The notes: generated by a model from the letters alone, not told the origin. Counted from the stretch's first letter, positions 44,971-55,476 are shown. The stretch: 64,000 nt of DNA from Tritonibacter multivorans (GCF_001458415.1 NZ_CYSD01000015.1:49341-113340); one strand, 5' to 3'. Numbers and translations: made by a program.

Positions 44971-46110
44971 TCAGCTTTTGGGCCGTTTGGGACGGAACGG
45001 GTGGAAGAACTGTTTCACATAGCCCTTGGGCATGTCTTCCCCTGCGACCCCATACGCCTCGGGCCAGCGTTGGTCGGGCATGTGGTAGGTGCCAAACAGC
45101 CAGTCATAGATTGGGAAATGCGAGGCGAAATTGATATCGATCGCCTCGCGTTCTGAACCGTGGTGCCAGTGGTGGAACCGTGGCGTGACGAAAAACCGCT
45201 CCAGCGCACCAAAGCGCCAGCCGATATTGGAGTGGATAAAGGCGGAGTAGAAATAGACAATCACCAGATAGGTCTCGACCGCGGTGGGGCTGAACCCCAG
45301 CGTCAGCATCGGCAGCGCTGTCAGACCGCGCAGGATGGCGATTTCGAAGAAATGCATGCGGGCGCCGGCGATCCAGTCCAGATGTTCGACCGAATGGTGG
45401 ATCGAATGGAACCGCCACAGGAAGGGCACTTTGTGAAAGGCATAGTGGACCCAGTACTGGATGAAATCTGTCGCCATCATGATCAGCACCACCTGTACCA
45501 CCAGCGGCAGATCGAAAATATGATGGCGGATCTGGCTCAGATCAAAGGTGTTATTGACGGCTGTGGTTGGCGCAAAGGTCAGATAGTTCAGCACCTGCAC
45601 CATCAAAGAAGAAACCGCGAAGTAAAAGAAGTCCTCGCGCCAGTCCTGTCGCAATACGGTCTGTTCGCCGCGATGGGGAAACATGCGTTCCAGTGGCAAA
45701 AACAGCAGGCCAACGGTCAGGATCTTCAGGACAAAGAAATCGAGCCCAAAGTAGATGCCCGCATCCCCCGCCGCCGCACCAGAGGGCGGGCCGTACAAGA
45801 GCGCCGCGACAACACAGAGGAAGAACCCCGTCACCGCCAAGGTGGTGCGCCGCGACAGCAGCAGGGACAGAAAACTCAGCCCATAGCCCAGCACCAGCAT
45901 TGCATGCACAAGACTGCGGATCGGAACAGAACCCACAAGCTCTGCCAGATCGGGCGAGGACAGCGTGCCGGGGAACCGCATGACCAGGACAGAGGCCACA
46001 CAGAGCAAGCCGATCAAGACAGACAGCGCTCCGCTGAGCCAGCCGCTGCCAAGCGGGCGATCCGCGCGCGGCTTTTCCAGCTCTGAAAAAATGGATTTCA
46101 TCAAACGCAT
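44971..46110 (-). CDS. Sterol desaturase / fatty acid hydroxylase family protein
   Basis: A 379-residue membrane protein with about seven hydrophobic segments and the diiron histidine clusters of the family: HYAFHKVPFLWRFHSIHHSVEH and HHWHHGSERE in the catalytic half. Members hydroxylate or desaturate lipids, sterol-like hopanoids or carotenoids in the membrane; the substrate cannot be told. Starts at 46110 (MRLMKS) or 46122 are possible; GGGGGA stands before 46110. Followed by nothing in its operon direction but the convergent aldehyde dehydrogenase gene. Confidence 0.85.
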   Translation of the reverse strand: MRLMKSIFSELEKPRADRPLGSGWLSGALSVLIGLLCVASVLVMRFPGTLSSPDLAELVGSVPIRSLVHAMLVLGYGLSFLSLLLSRRTTLAVTGFFLCVVAALLYGPPSGAAAGDAGIYFGLDFFVLKILTVGLLFLPLERMFPHRGEQTVLRQDWREDFFYFAVSSLMVQVLNYLTFAPTTAVNNTFDLSQIRHHIFDLPLVVQVVLIMMATDFIQYWVHYAFHKVPFLWRFHSIHHSVEHLDWIAGARMHFFEIAILRGLTALPMLTLGFSPTAVETYLVIVYFYSAFIHSNIGWRFGALERFFVTPRFHHWHHGSEREAIDINFASHFPIYDWLFGTYHMPDQRWPEAYGVAGEDMPKGYVKQFFHPFRPKRPKS

Positions 46111-46213
46111 GTGGTCCCCCATAAATCTGTCTTAACCTAAGGGGGAGGCGCGGCGTGAAAAGGTCCGGTAATCCCGCCTCGGGTGGCGGGCTTACCAAGG
46201 TGCAGCCTATTGA

Positions 46214-46990
46214 TTAAGAAGACCAAGTTACAGTTGCATCGCCCGCGGTCATTGCGCCTTTGGCGCGGTCAAAACGCAGGTAGGCAATGGCTTTGTCCCC
46301 GGATTGGGTGAATAGGGTGCCCACGGTTTTACCATCTGCAGTGATGTCACTGCCCACGGGCGCTGTGCCAGAGATGGTGACCTGCACGAGGCCTTTTTTC
46401 AGCTCTGTCTTGTGTTTCATCCGGGCGGTAACTTCCTGGCCGACATAGCAGCCTTTGCGGAAGTCGACGCCGTTCAGACGTTCAAAACCCGCTTCCAGAA
46501 GATAGCTGTCGCCGGTCAATTCGATCCCGGTTTCGGGGATGACCTGCGCCACGCGAATGGCGTCCCAATCGCTGCCGTCGTCGCCCGAGGTCGAACCGTA
46601 CAGGCGCCAGCCCAGATCCGCGTGGCGCGGGTCAGCAAAGGCCCCATCGGGGGCCGGGCCGGTGCCGCGCTGGACGTGGCCTTCCGTGGCCTCGATCGTC
46701 ACGTTGGCCCGCAGGCGATACATGTTCAGGCGTTTCAGCAATCCGTCGGCCAGATCCTCGGCCACGTCCAACAGCACCACCTGCGTGCCGTCTGCACCGT
46801 CCGGCTGAGGGACAAGGAAAAAGTCCGCAAGATATTTTCCCTGCGGCGTCAGGATTGCGGCGTAGACCAGCCCGTGATCCAGTTTCTTCACGTCATTGCT
46901 GACAAGCCCCTGCAGAAAACTGCGGGCGTCCGGCCCGGTCAGGCGCAGGATGCGGCGTGCGGCGCTGGGCTGAGAAGCAGTCTGTGACAT
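46214..46990 (-). CDS. ygfZ: Folate-binding protein YgfZ
   Basis: A 258-residue protein of the GCV T / YgfZ fold. The hallmark RKGCYVGQEVTARMKH is present, with Cys in the KGCYxGQE motif; N-terminus RRILRLTGPDARSFLQGLVSNDV is also typical. YgfZ binds tetrahydrofolate and helps assemble or repair iron-sulfur clusters in certain enzymes. AGGAGACGATC precedes the ATG. Single gene; the ABC exporter is 93 bases upstream on the same strand. Confidence 0.93.
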   Translation of the reverse strand: MSQTASQPSAARRILRLTGPDARSFLQGLVSNDVKKLDHGLVYAAILTPQGKYLADFFLVPQPDGADGTQVVLLDVAEDLADGLLKRLNMYRLRANVTIEATEGHVQRGTGPAPDGAFADPRHADLGWRLYGSTSGDDGSDWDAIRVAQVIPETGIELTGDSYLLEAGFERLNGVDFRKGCYVGQEVTARMKHKTELKKGLVQVTISGTAPVGSDITADGKTVGTLFTQSGDKAIAYLRFDRAKGAMTAGDATVTWSS

Positions 46991-47083
46991 GATCGTCTCC
47001 TGATCGACGGAAGGGCAGGTCGGTCTGCCAGAGAAAAGATGTGCCCGACTTGCAGGTTATGCGCAAGCCGTTTTGCGCCGTCT

Positions 47084-48943
47084 CTACCCCAGAATGCGTT
47101 GCTTCAATCGTTGCAGCCAGCCGCCGGCAATCGGGGCTTCCCTTGGGTCTCGGCTGCGGGTCTGGGCCTTTAGGCCCGCGGTATCGACGACCTCTTTGCC
47201 GTTTTCAAACTGCAAGCGGTAGAGATCGGCATAGATGCCGCCGCGTTCCAGCAGGTCCTCGTGACGGCCCTCGTCCATCACTTCGCCGCGTTCCATCACA
47301 ATGATTTTGTCGGCATTTCGAATGGTCGCCAGACGGTGCGCGATCACCAGTGTTGTGCGCCCTTTGGACAGGCGCTCCAGTGCCTCTTGGATGACGTGTT
47401 CCGATTGCGCATCAAGGGCTGATGTGGCCTCGTCCAACAAAAGGATCGGCGTGTCACGCAGCAGGGCGCGGGCGATCACCACCCGTTGACGCTGGCCACC
47501 GGACAAAGCAGAGCCACGCGGCCCGACAGGTGTCTCCAGACCCTGGGGCAGTTTCGACAGAAAGTCGGTGACATGGGCCGCGTCCAGCACCTCTTTCAGC
47601 CGCTCTTCGCTGACATCCGTGCGCCCCAGCGTGATGTTTTCACGCAGCGTTTCATCAAAGAGCAGGGCATCCTGCGTCACCACCGAGAACAGACCGCGCA
47701 GATCGGTCAGATCCACGTCAGAGACCGGGACACCGGCAATGGTGACCGCGCCAGCCTGCGGATCGACAAGGCGGGTCAGAAGGTTGAAAACGGTCGATTT
47801 CCCGGCGCCGGAAGCACCCACCAGCGCGGTTGTCTTGCCCGCTTCGGCAACAATGGACAGCTGTTGCAGGACCTTGGCGTCGCCATAGGACAGGTCAACC
47901 TTGTCCAGACGCACCTCGGGCAGGCCTTTGGGCGCAGCGACCGGCGCCTCGGGCGAGACCAGCTCAATCGGGGCTTCCATCAGTTCCTTGATACGTTCCA
48001 GCGCGGCAGCGGCGGCCTGCCAGACCCCCATGATCCCCGCCAGTCGGCGCATCGGGTCGAAGGCCAGGCCAATCGCGGTGAAGAAGCTCATGAACTGGCC
48101 GACGGTTTTTTCGCCAGAGATGATCTCTTGGCCGCCAAACAGGATGACCCCCATAACACCCACACCGGCCATAATATCGACCAGTCCAGACGCCGAGGCG
48201 GTGCCGAACGAGGCCCGCACCTGTGCCCGGACAAAGGATTTGGTCGAGGTGACGTAGCGGTTTTCCTGATACTGCTCGAGCGCATTGAGCTTGATCGGCA
48301 CAATGCCGTGGAAAATCTCGTCCAGACGGGTGGCTTGCACAGCGCCAAGATCGCGTGCTTGGCTGGCTTTCTTGCGCACGTAGCGCTGCATGATCGACAG
48401 GGGCAGCACTAGAAGGGGCACGCCGACCAGCATAATCAGCGTCCAGCGCCAATCGACGCTGACGGCCACGGCCAGAACTGCAATCAGCTGGGTGATGTCC
48501 CGGCCGGTGCCGGTGATCAGTGCTTTCCAGACCTGGTTGATGGCGCTGACATCTGTCTGGATCCGCTGGATCAGATAACCCGGCGGATGAACCTGATGAA
48601 AGCTGGCGTCCTGATGGATCAGACGGGCCAGCATGTCAGTGCGCAAATGCGCCTCGGAGCGCTGACCAATGATCGACAGCAGCACTTTCTGCGACACGCT
48701 GGAAATCGCACGGAAACAGAAGATGCCTAAAAAGGCGAGGCTGACCCAGACCAGTGCATTTTGGTTTCCTGCAACAAACACAAGATCAAACATCGGCTGC
48801 ATCATGTAGCTGATACCGCCCACAGTCGCGCCCTCGAGCAGCATGAACAGGACGGCAATGGCCAATAGGCCCATGTGCTGGTGCAGATATCCACGCCAGA
48901 GCCAGCCCAACAATTCGCGGGAGGACATGGGGGTGCTGCTCAT
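47084..48943 (-). CDS. ABC exporter with fused permease and ATPase (MsbA-like)
   Basis: A 619-residue half-transporter: six N-terminal membrane helices (residues about 20-330) and a C-terminal ATPase with Walker A ALVGASGAGKSTVFNLL, signature LSGGQRQRV, Walker B PILLLDEATSALD and H-loop VIAHRLATIRNADKI. It works as a homodimer. The ELLGWLWRGYLHQHMG opening and TMD type suit lipid A or drug exporters of the MsbA class; the substrate is not deducible. AAAGGAACC lies before ATG 48943. Divergent from the aminotransferase. Confidence 0.93.
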   Translation of the reverse strand: MSSTPMSSRELLGWLWRGYLHQHMGLLAIAVLFMLLEGATVGGISYMMQPMFDLVFVAGNQNALVWVSLAFLGIFCFRAISSVSQKVLLSIIGQRSEAHLRTDMLARLIHQDASFHQVHPPGYLIQRIQTDVSAINQVWKALITGTGRDITQLIAVLAVAVSVDWRWTLIMLVGVPLLVLPLSIMQRYVRKKASQARDLGAVQATRLDEIFHGIVPIKLNALEQYQENRYVTSTKSFVRAQVRASFGTASASGLVDIMAGVGVMGVILFGGQEIISGEKTVGQFMSFFTAIGLAFDPMRRLAGIMGVWQAAAAALERIKELMEAPIELVSPEAPVAAPKGLPEVRLDKVDLSYGDAKVLQQLSIVAEAGKTTALVGASGAGKSTVFNLLTRLVDPQAGAVTIAGVPVSDVDLTDLRGLFSVVTQDALLFDETLRENITLGRTDVSEERLKEVLDAAHVTDFLSKLPQGLETPVGPRGSALSGGQRQRVVIARALLRDTPILLLDEATSALDAQSEHVIQEALERLSKGRTTLVIAHRLATIRNADKIIVMERGEVMDEGRHEDLLERGGIYADLYRLQFENGKEVVDTAGLKAQTRSRDPREAPIAGGWLQRLKQRILG

Positions 48944-49168
48944 ATGATGGTTCCTTTGGGTCTGGCCCCGGTTGCATTATGCATCTGCAGGCTGGCCGGT
49001 CGCATTGGCCTAAGGTTTGCGCCATTTAAGCAGCTCTGCGGTCAGGTTCAAGCCGCTGGACGGTTTCCTGTATGGATACAAATACTTCTGATTGACCTGC
49101 CACACGCTCTGGTTACGTTGCGACGCAACCGCCTTGCGGGATTTCACATAAGAAAAAGGATCACGGCC

Positions 49169-50389
49169 ATGGGCTCGACCGATCTGCGTGCCGCTGGGCG
49201 CGCCTACCTTGCCATTCCCGGACCCTCGGTGATGCCGGATGCGGTGCTGCAGGCCATGCACCGCCCGTCGCCGAACATTTATGGCGGAGAACTGAAGGAC
49301 CTGACCGAAAGCGTGATCCCGGACCTCGCCCGCGTCGCGCGCACGCGACACAATGTGGCGATCTATATTGCCAACGGCCATGGCGCTTGGGAGGCAGCTT
49401 TGTCCAATACGCTGACGCCGGGGGATCGGGTGCTGGTGCCTGCCTCTGGTGCTTTTGCCCATGGTTGGGCTGAAATGGCGTCGGGTTTGGGGCTCGAGGC
49501 TACGGTGTTGGATTTTGGCCTGCACGCCCCATTTGACATGGCCCGTGTGGCCGAAGCACTGGCCGCCGACACAGACCACAGCATTAAGGCGGTGCTGGGT
49601 GTGCATGTGGATACCTCGACCTCGATCCGAAATGACATTGCCGCGCTGCGCGCCTGTCTGGACGAAGTCGGCCACCCGGCGCTGTTGATGGCGGATTGCA
49701 TTGCCTCGCTGGGGTGTGACCGCTTCGAGATGGACGACTGGGGCGTCGATGTCATGGTCACGGCCTGCCAGAAGGGGCTGATGGTTCCGGCAGGGGTGTC
49801 GTTTGTGTTCTTCAACGATAAGGCTGCGGCGGCGCGCAAAGCGTTGCCACGGGTAAGCCGCTATTGGGACTGGGCGCCGCGGGCAGAGCCAGAGGTGTTT
49901 TATCAGTACTTTGGCGGCACCGCGCCAACACAGCATATGTTTGGTCTGCGCGCGGCGCTGGATCTGATCCACGGCGAAGGCATGGAGCAGGTCTGGACGC
50001 GCCATGCGCGTCTGGCCCGGGCGATCTGGGCGGCCTGTGAACGCTGGGGCGATGTCGAAGGGGAGGGCCTGCGTCTGAACGTGCTGGATCCGAACCTGCG
50101 TTCCCATGCTGTCACGGCGCTGTCTTTACCTTCTCCCAACGGGACGGAACTGCGCAGCTGGCTGGAGGAGACACTGGGACTGACACTGGGCATCAGCCTT
50201 GGCATGGCGCCGTCAGATAGCCCCGAATGGCATGGGCATTTCCGTCTGGGACACATGGGCCATGTCAACGGCCATATGATTCTGGGTCTTCTGGGGGGGA
50301 TCGAGGCAGGCCTGCAGGCGTTGTCCATTCCGCACGGAGGCGGCGCCTTGGCCGCAGCGGCCGAGGTTGTGGCGGGCAAGGCGGGGTAA
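49169..50389 (+). CDS. Class V PLP aminotransferase, serine-glyoxylate type
   Basis: A 406-residue PLP enzyme starting with the family IPGPSVMPDAVLQAMHRPSPNIYGGEL. ALLMADCIASLGCDRFEMDDWGVDV carries the PLP-binding Asp, and VTACQKGLMVPAG contains the Schiff-base lysine. This pattern matches serine-glyoxylate aminotransferase (SgaA) of C1/C2 assimilation and photorespiration. Other class V members cannot be excluded without a tree. AAAGGATCACGGCC stands before ATG 49169. No serine-cycle genes are adjacent. Confidence 0.85.
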   Translation: MGSTDLRAAGRAYLAIPGPSVMPDAVLQAMHRPSPNIYGGELKDLTESVIPDLARVARTRHNVAIYIANGHGAWEAALSNTLTPGDRVLVPASGAFAHGWAEMASGLGLEATVLDFGLHAPFDMARVAEALAADTDHSIKAVLGVHVDTSTSIRNDIAALRACLDEVGHPALLMADCIASLGCDRFEMDDWGVDVMVTACQKGLMVPAGVSFVFFNDKAAAARKALPRVSRYWDWAPRAEPEVFYQYFGGTAPTQHMFGLRAALDLIHGEGMEQVWTRHARLARAIWAACERWGDVEGEGLRLNVLDPNLRSHAVTALSLPSPNGTELRSWLEETLGLTLGISLGMAPSDSPEWHGHFRLGHMGHVNGHMILGLLGGIEAGLQALSIPHGGGALAAAAEVVAGKAG

Positions 50390-50413
50390 GCCCCTGCCGT
50401 CCCGCAACGGTCT

Positions 50414-50629
50414 TTAGTCGAGCGCGTAAGCCGCGCGCAGTTGGCGCACCTCAAGGCGGTTGATCATATGGTTGATGACAACCGCCAGCACCAGCACCGG
50501 CACCGGGCCGGACAACAGCCAGATCGCAAAGAAGATCCAAGGCAGGTTCACAGCCAGAAAGCTGAGCGCGGTGCGCAGCATTTCAGTTGTGTCGAGACCT
50601 TCGAATTCCTTCATAAACGGGTCTTTCAT
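50414..50629 (-). CDS. Small membrane protein of unknown function
   Basis: A 71-residue protein with a cytoplasmic start (MKDPFMKEFEGLDTTEML) and two hydrophobic stretches (ALSFLAVNLPWIFFAIWLL and PVPVLVLAVVINHMI), ending NRLEVRQLRAAYALD. AGGAGG lies five bases before ATG 50629, and codon use is protein-like. I do not recognise a family. Convergent with the class V aminotransferase 25 bases away. Confidence 0.75.
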   Translation of the reverse strand: MKDPFMKEFEGLDTTEMLRTALSFLAVNLPWIFFAIWLLSGPVPVLVLAVVINHMINRLEVRQLRAAYALD

Positions 50630-50749
50630 GGTCACCTCCTGCGGCAGCTTCAGGCATTGTCTGCCTTCAGACTTAGCGTGAAGAGGGTAAATCGCGAGTA
50701 AACTCTTTTGGCTTTTCGCGCTTGCCTTACGCATAGGAGGGATCCGTGG

Positions 50750-51883
50750 CTATGCTTTGCGCGCCGCCGCAAGTGCGTCGGGCAGGGCGGCCTCGAAGGC
50801 GGAAAGCTCTGGCTCGGGGCCGCAGCTGATCCGAATGCAGCGGTCCTGCGGGGCAACAAATGGCATCCGCACAAAGATATCGCGGGCCAGAAGTTCAGCC
50901 AGGACGCGGCGGGCAAAACCTCCATCAGCGCCACAATCTATGGTCACAAAATTGGTGGCTGACGGCAGTGCCATCAGGTCATTGGCGCCTGCAATCTCGC
51001 CAATCCGGGCGCGGGCTGCGCGGATCTGATCTTGCACATGCCGCAGCCAGTCCTGATCCGCCAGAGCTGCCAAAGCCCCGGCCTGCGCAATCCGGTTGAC
51101 GCCAAAATGGTTGCGCACCCGATGAAACGCGGCGATCAGATTGGCCTGTCCCAGCACATAGCCTATGCGCGCGCCGGCCAACCCATAGGCCTTTGAAAAG
51201 GTCCGGAACCGCAGCACGCGGGGGTCGTCAATGGCAAGATCTGCTGCCGTGCCTGTCGGCGCGCATTCCAGATAGGCCTCGTCCAGAACCAGAAGCGCCC
51301 CCTCTGGCAGGGCCTCCAAGGCACGCACGATCCGCGCGCCGGTGTGCCAGCTGCCCATCGGGTTGTCGGGATTGGCCAGATAGACCAGCTTTGCGCCAAC
51401 CTCTGCCGCGCGGGTCATCAGGGCATCCGGGTTCTCATGGTCGCCGTCATACGGCACCTGATGGATCTCACCGCCATAACCTGTCACATGATAGCTGAAG
51501 GTGGGATAAGCCCCGGCGGAGGTCACGACCGCGTCGCCGGGTTCGATAAACAGGCGCACGGTGTCGCCAAGCAGCCCGTCAATGCCTTCCCCAATCAGAA
51601 CGTTCTCCATTGCAACGCCATGATGGGCGGCAAGGGCCGCGCGCAGGTCATAGGATTCCGGATCCCCATATTTCCATGCCTCAGCCGCCGCAGCAGCCAT
51701 GGCCGCAATCGCGCGTGGCGACGGGCCAAACCCATTTTCATTGGCTCCCAGCCTGGCGGCAAAGGGTGCGCCGCGATGGCGTTCCTGAGTTTCTGGTCCG
51801 ACAAAGGGAACGGTGGCAGGCAGGCTTTGGGCCAGTTTGGTCAGGCGCGGGTCGGTGTGGGGGAGGGGCTTGGGATTTGTCAT
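50750..51883 (-). CDS. Class I/II PLP aminotransferase, histidinol-phosphate type
   Basis: A 377-residue fold-type I aminotransferase. LGANENGFGPSPRAIAAMAAA binds substrate; VYLANPDNPMGSWH, LVLDEAYLEC and FRTFSKAYGLAGARIGYVLG (Schiff-base lysine) follow. Resembles HisC2-like enzymes. Since no his genes are adjacent, it may act on an aromatic or imidazole amino acid instead; it should not be called hisC on this evidence. ATG 51883 chosen over upstream starts. Divergent from the crotonase gene, sharing a 127-base region. Confidence 0.85.
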   Translation of the reverse strand: MTNPKPLPHTDPRLTKLAQSLPATVPFVGPETQERHRGAPFAARLGANENGFGPSPRAIAAMAAAAAEAWKYGDPESYDLRAALAAHHGVAMENVLIGEGIDGLLGDTVRLFIEPGDAVVTSAGAYPTFSYHVTGYGGEIHQVPYDGDHENPDALMTRAAEVGAKLVYLANPDNPMGSWHTGARIVRALEALPEGALLVLDEAYLECAPTGTAADLAIDDPRVLRFRTFSKAYGLAGARIGYVLGQANLIAAFHRVRNHFGVNRIAQAGALAALADQDWLRHVQDQIRAARARIGEIAGANDLMALPSATNFVTIDCGADGGFARRVLAELLARDIFVRMPFVAPQDRCIRISCGPEPELSAFEAALPDALAAARKA

Positions 51884-52010
51884 GGCGCTTTGGTAGCGCG
51901 AGCCCATACTGTCCCGCAAGCGGTCTGTCGCCGCAGGACTGCCGCGCCGTCACGCTGGCAATGCAGCGACGGCAAGGGCAATCTGAGACCGTCAATTTCA
52001 GGAGGCCCCC

Positions 52011-52808
52011 ATGGCTGATACGCCCCGCGTTACCGTCGAATACCGCGATCACGTTGCCCATGTCACGCTCAGCCGTGGCGACAAGATGAATGCGCTGGAC
52101 CCGGCAATGGTCGAAGGGCTCTTGGCTGCGGGCAAAGAGGTTGCGGAGTCGGATGCGCGCGTGGTGGTGCTGGCGGGCGAAGGGAAAAGCTTCTGCGCGG
52201 GCCTTGATATTATGGCGTTCATGGCAAGCGGCAAATTGAACAACGCCGGTGAGTGGTTGATGGAGCGCCCCCATGAGGACGCCAATGACATGCAGGAAAT
52301 CGCACTGGTCTGGCGCCGAATTGAGGTCCCGGTGATCGCGGCCCTTCAGGGTGCGGTCTATGGTGGCGGCTTGCAGATCGCGCTGGGCGCAGACATCCGC
52401 ATTGCAGCGCCTGACGCCAAATTCGCGGTGATGGAGATGAAATGGGGCATCATCCCCGACATGGGCGGCATGGTTCTGCTGCCGCAGCTGGTGCGGTCGG
52501 ATGTGCTGCGTCTGTTGACCTATACCGCGACGCCGATCGCTGCGGCGCAGGCGGAAAGCTGGGGGCTGGTGACCGAAATCACCGAGGACCCGCTGGCGCG
52601 GGCGCAGGCGCTCGCGACCGAGATCGCAGCAAAAGGCCCCAATGCCATCCGCGCGGCCAAGCGTCTGATTGAGTTCGCAGAAAGCGGCGCCGCGCGGGGC
52701 GAAGTCCTGCTGCGCGAAAGCGCCGAACAAGTGGAGCTGCTGGGCAAAGCAGAGCAGATGGAAGTGGTCGCAGCCCAAATGCAGAAACGCGCGCCTGTGT
52801 TCAAATAA
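52011..52808 (+). CDS. Enoyl-CoA hydratase/isomerase (crotonase) family protein
   Basis: A 265-residue crotonase. The oxyanion-hole segments are GEGKSFCAGLDIMAFMA and GAVYGGGLQIALGADIRIAA; VMEMKWGIIPDMGG holds a Glu at the first catalytic position, while the second site usually occupied by Glu is not obvious (GGMVLLPQL), so hydratase activity is uncertain and an isomerase or hydrolase role is possible. AGGAGG before ATG. Single gene. Confidence 0.88.
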   Translation: MADTPRVTVEYRDHVAHVTLSRGDKMNALDPAMVEGLLAAGKEVAESDARVVVLAGEGKSFCAGLDIMAFMASGKLNNAGEWLMERPHEDANDMQEIALVWRRIEVPVIAALQGAVYGGGLQIALGADIRIAAPDAKFAVMEMKWGIIPDMGGMVLLPQLVRSDVLRLLTYTATPIAAAQAESWGLVTEITEDPLARAQALATEIAAKGPNAIRAAKRLIEFAESGAARGEVLLRESAEQVELLGKAEQMEVVAAQMQKRAPVFK

Positions 52809-52979
52809 ATACGGCCTGTCCCCCACGGCAGCTCAGGCTGTTTTGGGGGATGGGTGAGCCTGCTGATAGTAATTCTACTCATTTGTTTTTTCGACATTTT
52901 CTGTGACGTCTTCGGAGGCTGTTAACCTCTGTCCCCCATGCTTTGCGCGTGTTCGTAGCAATTTTGGGAGTGCCCGCCT

Positions 52980-54440
52980 GTGTCTCAGGAAATCAATGAT
53001 CTATTGGCCAAATTCAAATTGGATGGGGGCGCACGCAAGGATCTGATTGCGGCCGGAAAACTGGCTGCGCCGCTGCTGCCCGAGGTGCTGGAGCATTTTT
53101 ACGCTGCGGTGACCGAAGTGCCGGAAATGGTCGCCTTTTTTGAAAACCCCGCGATGATCGCGCGCGCCAAGGCCGCGCAGCAAAAGCACTGGGAAAACCT
53201 GCTGTCTGGGCGGTTTGACGCGGAGTACTTTGCATCTGCTGCCAAAATTGGCCGGATCCATCCAAGAATCGGACTGCCGTTTTTCTTCTTTCTGTCGGGC
53301 TATGCGCTTGCCACCTCTGAGGTTCAACGCTTGCTGGTCCAGAAGCATGGCCGTTTTGGCGGGCAAAAGGCGCTGGCCACAAAGCTCAGCGTGCTGACGC
53401 GGGCGTTTGCGATGGATACGCATCTGATCCTTGATGCGCATTTCGAGGCAGAACAGGACGAACAGAACCGTGCGTTTGCCCATTTGTCCGAAGGCATTGA
53501 CCGGCTGGCCCAGCGGGATCTGTCGACCCTGATCCCGGATCACAACAGCAGCGATTTCCCGGAAAAATTCGACGCCGTTCGCCAGAGCTTTAACAACGCG
53601 CAGCTGTCCCTGCGCAAAGTGGTGGCTGGTATTCAGGACAGTTCAGACAAGCTGACCGGCATCGCCAATGAAGTATCGCTCGCTGCCGATGACCTGTCGC
53701 ATCGCACCGAAACTCAGGCAGCAACGTTGGAAGAAACCGCCGCCGCAGTGGAGGAGATCACCGCCAGCATTCGCTCAGCGAGTGAAGCGACCTCTGCCAC
53801 CAGTCACACGGTGAGCCAAGCGCGCGATCAAGCAGACGAGGGCAGCGGTGTCGTTCAGACAGCCGTCCAGAAAATGTCCGAGATCGAGGAATATTCGCAA
53901 AAGATTGCGGAAATCATTGGCGTGATCGACGATATTTCGTTTCAGACCAATCTGCTCGCGCTGAATGCGGGTGTAGAGGCAGCGCGGGCTGGCGAAAGCG
54001 GGCGTGGCTTTGCGGTTGTCGCATCAGAAGTCCGCGCTTTGGCGCAGCGCACGGCTGACTCTGCACAGGAAATCAAAGGGCTGATTGGGGTCAGCACCAC
54101 GCATGTGGATGAAGGCGTGCAGCTGGTCGGATCGACCGGTGACGTGCTCGCCAGTATTGTGAAAAACATTCAGCAGGCCAGCGCCCTGACTGAAGAGGTC
54201 GCACAATCGGCGGCCCAGCAGGCGACCGGTTTTGAAGAGATCAACATTGGTGTCTCGCAGCTGGATGGGGTGACCCAGCAAAACGCTGCTATGGTCGAAC
54301 AAACGACGGCAGCGCTGCATACAATGAAAAAAGACGTGGCCACCCTGGCTGAACTGGCGCAGAGCTTCCGGGTTGGGGGCGGGCAGGATACCGTTGCGCA
54401 TGTCGCCAGCCCTGCGCAGCCCACACGCGCCGCCAGCTAA
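52980..54440 (+). CDS. Globin-coupled methyl-accepting chemotaxis protein, soluble
   Basis: A 486-residue cytoplasmic chemoreceptor with no transmembrane segment. Residues 1-165 are a globin-coupled sensor ([34 protein letters not shown] in parts; the proximal heme ligand is His94 in [11 protein letters not shown]). About residues 200-470 are the signalling domain with the CheA/CheW-contacting tip [40 protein letters not shown] (shown in parts). HemAT-type proteins sense oxygen, NO or CO through the heme and steer aerotaxis. GTG start at 52980 after GGGAG. No che genes nearby. Confidence 0.92.
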   Translation: MSQEINDLLAKFKLDGGARKDLIAAGKLAAPLLPEVLEHFYAAVTEVPEMVAFFENPAMIARAKAAQQKHWENLLSGRFDAEYFASAAKIGRIHPRIGLPFFFFLSGYALATSEVQRLLVQKHGRFGGQKALATKLSVLTRAFAMDTHLILDAHFEAEQDEQNRAFAHLSEGIDRLAQRDLSTLIPDHNSSDFPEKFDAVRQSFNNAQLSLRKVVAGIQDSSDKLTGIANEVSLAADDLSHRTETQAATLEETAAAVEEITASIRSASEATSATSHTVSQARDQADEGSGVVQTAVQKMSEIEEYSQKIAEIIGVIDDISFQTNLLALNAGVEAARAGESGRGFAVVASEVRALAQRTADSAQEIKGLIGVSTTHVDEGVQLVGSTGDVLASIVKNIQQASALTEEVAQSAAQQATGFEEINIGVSQLDGVTQQNAAMVEQTTAALHTMKKDVATLAELAQSFRVGGGQDTVAHVASPAQPTRAAS

Positions 54441-54443
54441 AGT

Positions 54444-54470
54444 GAAAGGGGCCACAGAGGCCCCTTTTTA
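54444..54470. terminator. Terminator between the chemoreceptor and aldolase genes
   Basis: AAAGGGGCC-ACAGA-GGCCCCTTT then TT; functional on both strands. Confidence 0.9.
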
Positions 54471-54493
54471 CAGTCTCAATTCCAAGCCTGCGA

Positions 54494-55384
54494 TTACAGC
54501 GAGGCTTGGTAGATCTTGTCGATATTGGACCCCAGCGCCGCATTGTAGTCGCTGTCGGTCATGGAAACATTCAGACCTTCGGTCAGCGCGCGGCTGAACG
54601 ACGCGATCATTTTACCGTTTTTGGACAGGCGCTCGCAGGCGTCATCGGTGGTATAGCCGCCAGACAGGGCCACAACACGAACAACAGCCGGGTGATCGGC
54701 CAGGTCGTCATAGATGCCAGCCTCGGTCGGGATGGTCAGCTTCAGCGCCACATCGGTGCCCTCAGGCAGGGCGTTCAGCTGTTCGAGGATCTCGGCTTTC
54801 AGCATCGCTTCGGCCTCGGATTTGGTGGCAGAGTTGATGTCGACCTCGGGCTCAATGATCGGCACCAGACCAGCGGCTGCGATCTGTTTGCCGACTTCGA
54901 ACTGCTGGGCGACGATGGCCTTGATGCCGGCGGCATTGGCTTCTTTTACGACCGAACGCATCTTGGTGCCAAAGATGCCTTTTTCATTGGCACGCGCCAG
55001 CAGCGCGTCAAGCTCCGGCATCGGTTTCATCAGCTGCACGCCATCCGCGTCGGCTTCCAGACCTTTGTCGACCTTCAGGAAGGGGACAACGCCACATTTT
55101 TCCCACAGGTATTGTGCGGTAGGCGTGCCTTCGATTTCGCCGTCCATGGTTTTTTCAAACAGGATGGCGCCAAGGATCTTGTCTGAACCGAAGCTGGGCG
55201 AGGTGATGATGCGGGTGCGCATCTTGTGGATCTCGCCGAACATCTCGTCATCGCCGGAATAGGCATCTTCCATCACACCATAAAGACGCAGCGCCTTGGG
55301 GGTGGAGCCACCGGACTGGTCCAGCGCGGCAATGAAGCCCGCGCCTTTGGAAATACGATCAAATTGTTCCTGCTGAATGCTCAT
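54494..55384 (-). CDS. Class I fructose-bisphosphate aldolase
   Basis: A 296-residue Schiff-base aldolase: [16 protein letters not shown] near the start (the family ALDxSGGSTPK opening), [45 protein letters not shown] and [10 protein letters not shown]. It interconverts fructose-1,6-bisphosphate with DHAP and GAP. GGAGG is about ten bases before ATG 55384. Single gene with its own promoter and an inverted repeat upstream. Confidence 0.93.
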   Translation of the reverse strand: MSIQQEQFDRISKGAGFIAALDQSGGSTPKALRLYGVMEDAYSGDDEMFGEIHKMRTRIITSPSFGSDKILGAILFEKTMDGEIEGTPTAQYLWEKCGVVPFLKVDKGLEADADGVQLMKPMPELDALLARANEKGIFGTKMRSVVKEANAAGIKAIVAQQFEVGKQIAAAGLVPIIEPEVDINSATKSEAEAMLKAEILEQLNALPEGTDVALKLTIPTEAGIYDDLADHPAVVRVVALSGGYTTDDACERLSKNGKMIASFSRALTEGLNVSMTDSDYNAALGSNIDKIYQASL

Positions 55385-55448
55385 GTCTGGGTGACCTCCT
55401 TGGGAAACGCCTTGCACATCGCGCCAGTGGCGCTTCAATTCACTGCCT

Positions 55449-55476
55449 TCTATACTGCCATGCTCACGCCAAACAA
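55449..55476 (-). promoter_or_regulatory. Candidate promoter of the aldolase gene
   Basis: Read on the minus strand: TTGTTT (55476-55471), 16 bases, TATAGA (55454-55449). The start codon is at 55384. Confidence 0.5.
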
